This document shows, one piece after another, positions 57,267-64,000 of a stretch of 64,000 nucleotides of DNA. Numbering within the stretch: position 1 is the stretch's first letter; each line of letters begins with the position of its first letter. Under the pieces are notes generated by a model. The model did no database searches. It saw nothing but the letters and a program-made list of their open reading frames with translations, and was not told where the DNA came from. The translations under genes and the position numbers were made by a program. Source of the DNA: DASQDN01 sp963825845 (GTDB lineage: Bacteria > Acidobacteriota > Terriglobia > Bryobacterales > Bryobacteraceae); assembly GCA_963825845.1 (NCBI GenBank), contig CAWGVL010000081.1:56581-120580 (forward strand), read 5' to 3'.

Positions 57267-58238
57267 GAGCGCGCTCCAGGAAGCATCACACGGGCTACGT
57301 CGATGGCATTATCGACTAACAACCGGAAATTATCGGCAACGGCCCAAATCCACACGCCTCGCGGGTTGTTTCTATCCGGTTCAATTACACCTGCGATCAA
57401 ACCGCGTTGTCCCGCGGCGCCGACGTTCGATGGAGCATCGAATTCAGCCGACCGCACCTCGATGTGCGGGGATGCCAGACACTCCTCGATCTCCGTGATT
57501 TCGGGCCGCCTCTCCAACTCGATCCAAAACGAAAGGCTGTACCCATGGAACACGCGGCGCCTGCGTCAACCGCAGCGAAGGCATTGGAACATTCTTCACC
57601 ACTGCAAGGAGACTTGCGAGATGCTTCTCGACACGATGCTCGACAGCTTCCAGACTGTCCGGCGCATCTTCGCCGTACCGCGCGAGCATGTTGAATCCAA
57701 GCTGAGCATCGAAGACTCGCTTCTCCATTTGCCGGAAGGAGAGAAGACTCGTTGATTGCTGCTGCAGTTCGTGGATGCCCGCCTGGCCACGCTCGCTTGC
57801 GGGCTCGAAGATCTGAATCACGGAATGATGCACCGGCTCCGGCATATTCGAGAGGACAAGCGCAATCGCCGTTGCTGCCGGATGCGCGAGCACGTGGACA
57901 CGGCTCGGCGTTGCAGTAGCATCCACCATGGGCGCGCGAAGCCGGGCCTCGGGCACATCCTCGAGCGCGTAGGTCAAATCGATGAAGGTCGGTTTCTCTC
58001 CCGCAAGATCATACGCTTTTCGCGTTGAATCGGGAGTACCGGCGCAGAAAATGACGTCCGAATCAACCAGGCGATCTGCATCGAGCGGGGTTATGACCGC
58101 CGGCTCTCCGCGTTCCTCCGTGATCGCAAGCTCATCCTGAGCGCCGATCAGTTGCAGTCCGCGGCCAAAACCGTGCTCCGCTAACGATTCCCGGAGTTCC
58201 CGGCCGAGCAGAGTTTCACTCCCGATGATCGAAATCAC
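57263..58238 (-). CDS. Aspartate-semialdehyde dehydrogenase homologue lacking catalytic residues, frameshifted
   Basis: About 325 residues. The start ISIIGSETLLGRELRESLAE is an Asd-type Rossmann fold, and the dimerisation segment SERGQAGIHELQQQSTSL aligns with the Asd pattern. But where Asd has NPNCST the text reads HPAATA, so the nucleophilic Cys is absent; and the active-site GHS is GYS in RVPVFHGYSLSFWIEL. So it should not work as an Asd. GTG start at 58238 overlaps the pssA stop and its own stop overlaps lptE. A break lies near 57545. It may bind NADP or another protein. Confidence 0.75.
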
Positions 58239-59117
58239 GCCTCAGCTCCCGCGGGCCGGCTCGCCCGTTTGAGCAGCCCTCCGAGACGAACGGCGATACC
58301 ACTGCCGACATACATAACGCCGAGGACCAGCAGCATTGCTTGCGAGTAGTTCCATGTCAGGTAAATCAAACTACCCAGGAACACGATCAGCAGCGGGGAC
58401 CGCGGCCGGTTGAGGTTCAGATCCTTGAAGCTGCGATACCGCCACGTACAGACCATCAGAAATGCCAGCAATCCCATTAGACCCAGCCACAGGACGGCGA
58501 TGGGCCAGCTGTGCAGCGGAGATCCTCCCACGGCGTAAACAAACGCGGCAACCAGACCAGCGGCGGCAGGGATCGGCAGTCCTACGAAGTACTTGCGATC
58601 GGGACGCCCGGGATTTTTCGGCACGGGGTTGGTTGTGATATTGAACCTGCGCCAGCCGCGCACATCCGGATAAGAGATACAGAAAGCAGACAAAATATCC
58701 GAGCCGGTTCAGGTGGTCCTTGGCGAACGCATTGCCGCTCGTGTCGATACCATAGAACCCCCATGCGAAACCCAGAACGGCCGGAGCAACGCCGAAGGTA
58801 ATCGCGTCGGCCATGGAATCCATCTCGCGTCCGAAGTCGCTCGTCGTGTTCGTCATACGCGCGATTCGGCCGTCGAGTCCATCCAGCAGCACCGCAAGGC
58901 CAATCATCTGGGCGGCGAGGACGAAATGGAGCTCCGCTCCGGGCCGCTGCTGAGCCATCAGCATCGCACCCTCGAACGCCTTCATCAACGAAACGAACCC
59001 AAAAAACATGTTGCCCGCTGTGAAGAACGTGGGCAGAGCGTACGCCACGCGCGTGGGTCGCCGGTCGACAGTACGAGTAAGGTTCTGCGGAAACGGAATA
59101 CGGCGCATCAGGCTCAT
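58235..59117 (-). CDS. pssA: CDP-diacylglycerol-serine O-phosphatidyltransferase, frameshifted
   Basis: About 294 residues joined, with six or more membrane helices. The CDP-alcohol phosphatidyltransferase motif is complete: DGLDGRIAR, eight residues, then GREMDSMAD. It makes phosphatidylserine, which Psd (encoded just upstream) turns to phosphatidylethanolamine. ATG 59117 lies in an ATGA overlap with psd. A break near 58640 is followed by VRGWRRFNITTNPVPKNPGR and the final helices in the other frame. Confidence 0.9.
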
Positions 59118-59724
59118 GGGTGATTCCTCTCGGCCAACAGGGTCTCCCCGGCGACAACACGCTGGCCAGGTGTCTACCAGAATGTTCCACTCCGGCCCTA
59201 GAAGGACGTCCATACGCGATCCGAATTTCATTAATCCGATGCGCTCGCCGATCGCCACGTGCTCGCCTGCGTTTTTGTTGAAGACGATCCGTCGGGCAAT
59301 CAGTCCCGCGATCTGTTTGTACACAATTTGAATTCCATCGGATGTCTCGACGGTGACTACATTCTGCTCGTTCTCCACGGAAGCAGCTTCCTTGCTCGCG
59401 ACCAGAAATGCCCCCTTCGGTATTGCACATCCGCGATCCGGCCCTCGACGGGCGATCGGTTCACATGTACATCGAAGACGTTCAGGAAGATACTGATGCG
59501 CGTCAGGCCATCATCTTCCGGCTTCACAGCCATCACTTTTCCATCGGCCGGTGAAACGGCATCGGCCCGGGCGGCGCTGTCCGGTCGGGATCCCGGAAGA
59601 AGTACATGCAAAACGCGCCGAAGACGAAAAATGGAGTCGCGATCAGTGGGACGCCGGTCAGCCATGCGGCCAAAACTCCTCCGGCGAACGAGCCCAAGCC
59701 GTAGAGGATGCCGTCGATAACCAT
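59114..59724 (-). CDS. psd: Phosphatidylserine decarboxylase proenzyme (short type), frameshifted
   Basis: About 203 residues joined, the size of the short bacterial Psd. An N-terminal helix (GILYGLGSFAGGVLAAWLTG) leads to FFRDPDR, VSPADGKVM, ISIFLNVFDVHVNRSP and the processing site KFGSR, where cleavage before Ser makes the pyruvoyl group. It decarboxylates phosphatidylserine to phosphatidylethanolamine. Breaks near 59540, 59400 and 59160. Its end overlaps pssA (ATGA); the preceding threonine-dehydratase gene ends 17 bases ahead. Confidence 0.9.
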
Positions 59725-59741
59725 GCTAACCTGCTATTGTC

Positions 59742-60664
59742 TCAGACGTTTCCGCCAGAAACGATCAGGCCGACACGCCGTACACGGCCAGGGATCTTAT
59801 GCGCGAACGCCGTTGCCGGCGCTACAGCCCCGCTCGGCTCGACCACCAACTTCATTCTGCTCTGAATGAAGGCGACCGCATCCCGGATCTCCTGCTCGGT
59901 GACCAGCAGGATGTCTTCGACGTGTTCCTGAACGATCGGGAACGTGATAGCCCCGGGCTTCGGAGGACGCAACCCGTCCGCAATCGGTGTCGGGCGGCGG
60001 TATCTCGATGCGATGGCCGGCTCGCAACGAGAGATACGTGTCGTTGGCCTGCTCGGGTTCGGCCCCGAAAACGCGAATGTCTGGTTTGACGCCTTTCGCG
60101 GCGATTGCGGTTCCCGCCAGCAGCCCCCCTCCGCCGACACAGGCTACGATCGCATCCAGGTCCGGCACGTCCTCCAAGCAGTTCAAGCGCGGCGGTGCCT
60201 TGTCCCGCGATGATCCATTCATGATCGAAAGGCGGGCACGAGAAGAGCGCCGTTCTCTTCCGCAAGCCGCCGGGCCACGGCTTCACGATCGTCCTTCAAA
60301 CGATCGTAGAAGACGACCTCCGAGCCATAGTCCTTCGTCGCTGCCAATTTGCGCTGCCGGAGCATCCGTGGGCATTGCGATCTTCGCGCGCATACCGAGT
60401 TCACGAGCGGCGATCGCGACCGCCTGGGCGTGATTCCCTGACGAGAAGGCGACTACGCCGCGCGCACGTTCACTCGGTGGAATCGAAAGCAGGAAGTTCG
60501 CCGCGCCGCGAATCTTGAATGCGCCTCCGCGCTGCAGGTTTTCACATTTGAAGAAGCATTCCAGGCCGGTCGCCGCATCTGAAGAGCCGCGATGTGAGGA
60601 CGGGCGTCCGATGGATGAGCGGCTCGATTCTTGTCGCGGCGCTGCGAACGTCGTCGATAGTCAC
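59742..60664 (-). CDS. Threonine/serine dehydratase (IlvA/serine-racemase type), frameshifted
   Basis: About 307 residues joined, the size of the catabolic/racemase branch without the IlvA regulatory domain. Segments: TIDDVRSAATRIEPLIHRTP, CENLQRGGAFKIRGAANFLL with the PLP Lys, VVAFSSGNHAQAVAIAAREL, VACVGGGGLLAGTAIAAKG, which holds the PLP phosphate loop, and LIVSGGNV at the end. It deaminates threonine or serine, or racemises serine. GTG 60664 is four bases past the preceding stop. Breaks near 60590, 60490, 60340, 60230 and 60080. Confidence 0.85.
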
Positions 60665-60668
60665 GGCC

Positions 60669-61637
60669 TCAGTACCCCGCTTTTTTATCGACGATGTTTT
60701 GCAAGGGCTCGCCCTTGGCAAAACGGTGGAAGTTCTCGATGAAAAAGCCCGCCGCGTCGTTCAGCCAACCTTCAGTGTGGTCGGCGCAGTGCGGCGAAAG
60801 GAGCACGTTCTTCATCGTCCAAAAGGGATGACCGGCCGGTAATGGCTCCTTGTCGAAGACGTCCAAAGCCGCGCCTCGGATGCGATTCTCCTCCAGCGCG
60901 TTTACCAGGCCGACTCATTGATGACAGGTCCACGGCCGACATTCATGATCACAGCCGTTTTCTTCATGGCTGCGAGTTCACGCTCTCCGATCAGATCTCG
61001 TGACTCCGGAGTCAGGGCGGCCGCCGCCACAACGTAGTCGGATTTGGCGATCATCTCGGTCATGCGCGCGGGCGAAAAGCCTTCATCGATGAAGGGATCA
61101 TCTTTCAGCAATTCGGCCCGCCGGCGAGTCGCATAGACTTTCATGCCGAGAGCCTTGGCTCGCTTCGCGACGGCTCGGCCGATCTCGCCGTATCCAACGA
61201 TTGCCATCGACTGACGGTAGAGTACTTCGACATCGAACTGATCCCATTTGCCCGCTTCCTGACTGCGAACCATCCGGCGCAGATCCTTTGCGAAGAATAG
61301 TGCCGCGGCAATCACGAACTCACCGAGCGAGTCCGCGAACACGCCGCGCGCGTTGGTTAGCGGCACAGGACTGTTCACCAGTTCGGGCGTAAGGATGTTT
61401 TCGACACCGGCCGATAGCGAATGGACCCAGCGGACTGCCTTGGCGTGAGGGAATAATGTTTTGAACAGGTCCCCGCCATTCATGCCGTTCAGGATCACGT
61501 CTGCATTGGCGATAGCATCGCGGAGTTCATCCTGGCTGAAGCCGATAGTGACATCGGCCTCTGGAGCCAGCTTACGAAATAGCGAGAGATAGGGTAGAGT
61601 TTGGCGGCGAGATGACCGCCAGCTTGAGCGAAGGCAT
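60669..61637 (-). CDS. D-2-hydroxyacid dehydrogenase, frameshifted
   Basis: About 322 residues joined from ATG 61637. The catalytic and NAD-binding parts are typical: VRWVHSLSAGVENI, LTNARGVFADSLGEFVIAAA, MAIVGYGEIGRAVAKRAKAL with the GxGxxG loop, MNVGRGPVINE with the active-site region, and LLSPHCADHTEGW with the catalytic His. It reduces or oxidises a 2-oxo/2-hydroxy acid, like the GhrA/phosphoglycerate dehydrogenase group. Breaks near 61600 and 60890. It is the first gene of the leftward seven-gene run. Confidence 0.88.
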
Positions 61638-61666
61638 TTACAAATAAGAATAACCTCGCGCGCTGC

Positions 61667-62324
61667 ATGCGACACTTGAGGTTGGTGAACGAGTTCTGTA
61701 CATGCGGCGCAAGGCTGCCCGAGGACGCGCGTTTTTGCCACAAATGCGGTAAGCCCCAGCGTGAGGAACCCGAGATCGAAGCCCTTGCGAGTGAAGCGGA
61801 ACCTGCCGTGCAAGGGGAAGCGGCCCCGATCCCGACGACTACCACGCCGCCTGCGTTGTCTACGATCGGGTTTCGTAACCCGGTCGCGGTGCGGGCGGCC
61901 GTAATTGCTTCAGCATTCGCCACCATTGCCGGGTTGATTCCGTTTCCAGGCCTTTTCCATTCGCTGTGGCAACTCGTTACGATTGCCGCGGTGGATTCGC
62001 GTCGGTGTACTTGTATCAGCGCCGAACTGGCGACTATCTGTCATTGCGAGGCGGCCTGCAGATCGGGTGGATGACTGGCCTATTCTGTTTCATTGTGACG
62101 ATGGTCATGCTGACACTTCTGCTCGCTGTCTTCGCCGGTGTAGGCGAGAGCGGACTGCAGAAGATTACCGCTGAATCAGGCAGACCGGAGATCGCCGAAG
62201 TATCTCCGGAATGCTGACAAACCCCGCCATGCTCGTGTTCGCCCTGGTAAGCGCCTTTTTCGTGATGACAGTCCTGGCGAGCGCCGGAGGCGCGCTCGGG
62301 TCCAAGGTTCTCGATAAAGAATAG
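61667..62324 (+). CDS. Zinc-ribbon membrane protein, frameshifted
   Basis: About 219 residues joined. The N-terminal zinc ribbon CTCGARLPEDARFCHKCGK has two CxxC pairs. A Pro/Thr/Ala-rich linker and then three or four membrane helices follow (VIASAFATIAGLIPFPG, WMTGLFCFIVTMVMLTLLLA, MLVFALVSAFFVMTVLASAG), ending in GGALGSKVLDKE. Breaks near 62010 and 62210. The layout is common in Acidobacteria (zinc ribbon plus DUF4013-like membrane part) and its role is not known. It is divergent from the dehydrogenase with a 29-base gap. Confidence 0.72.
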
Positions 62325-62603
62325 CCTGGAAGCGGCGCTTCCGCCAACCGCTGATCCCACGGCATGACACTCTTCGGCGGTGAGAACTAGAGGTCGAGCG
62401 GCCCTTGCGGGCTCAGTTTGCAACATCCGATGCCGTATTGCTGAAGTAAGGCTCGACTTTTTGCCGGTATATTCCATTGGAATAAGGCACATGGAGTAAT
62501 ACGGTACATTACCGGCCGGAGCAAATCTGGAGGTTTGTTCCGGTACCACGGGTTCATTGCTCGGTTGCTCGGATAGCCGAGTGCTCTTTCTGATAACACT
62601 TTC
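62325..62603. other. Intergenic stretch with palindrome, no gene seen
   Basis: About 280 bases with no convincing frame. It contains TATTCCA-T-TGGAATA at 62470-62484, a perfect 7-1-7 palindrome, and several partly overlapping GGCC-type repeats near 62510-62525. It presumably carries the promoter of the next gene. Confidence 0.4.
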
Positions 62604-63540
62604 CTAAATGATTTTATTGCCTTATTGAGCTTTCTTGCGTCGACTATCATGCTGTTTCTGGTTATTGGAGTGGGCTTACATTCGAGCCGGTCCGCGGTAA
62701 CAATGTGGAGGACCGGAGTCGGTTTATCACTGAATATCCGACTCGGCTTCCAGCGCCAGGATCAGTCATTCGCCTAACCAGCTTCCGAGAGAGATTGCCT
62801 CTCCTAGAGGACGAGCGCAATTCCATCGAGAGAGCCGTATCGATACGCAGATGGGTGCGAGCACACATGGAAACGCCTGGTCACTGTGGGACACCAGCAA
62901 CGATGGCGGTGTTACGACCTGAGCAACTCATAGAGGAGATGCAAAGAGGCACGCCCGAGCATGCAGGCAAACTAGTTTATACCCTCGTGGTGCGCACTCT
63001 AAGTGACGGATTTCATGCCAGAATCTAAGCGTGGATCGCACCTTCATGAACGCGCCGAACGTAGCCATACCATCTCCGAAGTGTGGATTTCAGCGATTAG
63101 AAGTGGGTGATCATGGACGCGACTCTCGATCGAACTTATCTGGTGGATGGGCAGCCAGCATCCGTACTCGATGTGCATGATGTTTTGCGATCGGGTGTCA
63201 GTTCTCGGTTGACGTTCCAAGGCAGTTCATTGCGCCGTATACCTGATATCGAGCACATTCCTTCCGAGTTCCGCCACATCTATGCGCTGCAAACCAACGG
63301 CGTTTCGATGGTTATGGCGTCGATTTATATCAGTAAAAACGTTTCCGATTCCTGCATTTAGTCGATACACTGGCAGAAACTTTTCCTGAGACGCAAAACA
63401 ACCTGGCTTTACTAAGTTCCATCTTGGGCGCGATAGCCAGCGTGCTCTCCGGTGTGGTTTTCCTGCGGCTCTACCCGATGAGTACCATCATAGCCACCAT
63501 GCCCGTGAAAGCGTCGACGCGTTACAATCGGAATGCCTGA
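62604..63540 (+). CDS. Membrane protein with a transglutaminase-like domain, frameshifted
   Basis: About 310 residues joined. An N-terminal helix (FIALLSFLASTIMLFLVIGV) precedes SIRRWVRAHM, EQLIEEMQRG, GKLVYTLVVRTLSDGFHARI, HTISEVWISAIRKWVIMDAT and LDRTYLVDGQPASVLDVHD. The His of HTISEVW and Asp of IMDATLD fit the transglutaminase-like catalytic His and Asp; the Cys position before GKLVY reads as Ala. A last helix (LALLSSILGAIASVLSGVVF) ends at TGA 63540. Breaks near 62710, 63040, 63101 (a missing A) and 63345. Assignment is by pattern only; the product may be an inactive family member. Confidence 0.45.
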
Positions 63541-63611
63541 ATACCTGGCGACATCGATTGTTTGTTGCCGAAAACCTTGGCGAGTCCAGTTTATAGCTCA
63601 ACACGGACCCC

Positions 63612-64000
63612 TCAATAAGGCGATGGATCGCGCGCACCGACCGCGGCGAATCCCTTCAAACGCAATTGACAGAGTCACATGCGGCACACGGCCTGCCGGC
63701 TGGGGACGGTCGTAGCAATACTCGTCAGGAGAGTAAGTCGACACCGAGCGAAAGCCGCGTACAGCATAATCTCGGTCTTTAGTCATCGCGATCAACGGTG
63801 TGTGGATCTTCAAGCTTTGCGTGCCCTCGAGACCGTTGGTAGCGAGATACTGGCCATGCGTTCGTAGGCTTCGATATCTTCCGGCGGGCAGTCCGGATAA
63901 CCGCTGTAATCCAGCGCATTCACGCCGATAAAATGTCGCTGGACTGCAGCGTCTCCGCCCAACCAGGCGAACGACAGAAAAATCGTATTCCGTGCAGGCA
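63612..64000 (-). CDS. queC: 7-cyano-7-deazaguanine synthase QueC, 5' end outside window, frameshifted
   Basis: C-terminal half of QueC. FIGVNALDYSGYPDCPPEDI and KIHTPLIAMTK are near-identical to the family pattern. The zinc site near the end, CRMCDSCQLRLKGFAAVGAR, is restored after two one-base gaps near 63690, and DPSPY ends the protein at TGA 63612. The enzyme converts 7-carboxy-7-deazaguanine to preQ0 with ATP and ammonia, a step in queuosine synthesis. Further breaks lie near 63930, 63850 and 63770. Confidence 0.88.

Noticed and set aside
1..64000. CRISPR arrays, phage genes, insertion sequences, integrase or attachment repeats
   Set aside because: No regularly spaced direct repeats, transposase motifs or integrase motifs were found by reading; the one tRNA has no integrase or duplicated 3' end beside it.

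Overview
The window reads as a piece of an Acidobacteriota chromosome, most likely Bryobacterales/Solibacter-like. Evidence: a protein built of NHL-type propeller repeats plus the TIGR03437 C-terminal domain, PSD1/DUF1592/DUF1552 cytochrome-type genes, DUF1080 and Tat-exported Gfo/Idh/MocA sugar enzymes, a TonB-family protein with a cytoplasmic N-terminal domain, and amylo-alpha-1,6-glucosidase. No rRNA, insertion sequence, integrase, phage module or CRISPR array was seen. One tRNA (Val, anticodon UAC) is present. The sequence carries many one-base frame breaks, including inside recA, nrfA, lptE, psd and pssA. Several sit in short homopolymers, so most broken genes are probably intact in the living cell and the breaks are assembly or sequencing errors. 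Broken genes are therefore given here as whole genes with the breaks noted.

Layout. 1-9.9 kb: catabolic genes: a cut-off PSD1 cytochrome protein (-), an enolase-superfamily enzyme (-) facing an MFS transporter and an exported UxuA-like mannonate dehydratase (+), then a DUF1592/DUF1588/DUF1585 cytochrome protein with its DUF1552 partner (+). 9.9-14.9 kb (-): a stand-alone 5'-3' exonuclease and a tightly overlapping four-gene periplasmic sugar module (tandem DUF1080, small secreted protein, Tat Gfo/Idh oxidoreductase, polysaccharide deacetylase). 15-22 kb: a worn region with gene tails (sigma-factor-like, YfhO-like, secreted-protein tail), an LmbE deacetylase, an aromatic amino-acid decarboxylase-type PLP enzyme, a SLOG/LSDAT-like gene, VOC, DUF1579 and DinB genes. 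22-31 kb: amidohydrolase, propeller/TIGR03437 protein, Gfo/Idh oxidoreductase, three-domain LigD, and a JAMM-like/TonB fusion. 31.7-33.8 kb: nrfHA for nitrite reduction to ammonium, with a His-type active-site haem. 33.8-36.8 kb (-): icd-purE-purK. 37.2-39.9 kb (+): ctaA-ctaB-sco-DUF420, cytochrome oxidase maturation, with a Fur/PerR-like palindrome just before ctaA.

39.9-49.0 kb is a long (-) run: GH63-like glucosidase, glycogen-debranching enzyme, acid-sugar dehydratase-like enolase, NodB-like deacetylase, acyl carrier protein, ketoacyl synthase, a small unknown protein and a 2H phosphoesterase. 49-56 kb: tRNA-Val, recA, HU, a Pat-type acyl-CoA-synthetase/acetyltransferase fusion, a TPR lipoprotein-like protein and rpsT. 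55.7-61.6 kb (-): a seven-gene run ending in envelope and replication genes (2-hydroxyacid dehydrogenase, threonine dehydratase, psd, pssA, a catalytically degenerate Asd homologue, lptE, holA). The right end holds a zinc-ribbon membrane protein, a transglutaminase-like membrane protein and the 3' end of queC.

The most interesting points are the NodB-ACP-KAS trio, the degenerate Asd homologue locked into the lipid operon, the JAMM-like/TonB fusion, and the CXXCH-type NrfA. None is proven to be a new system.
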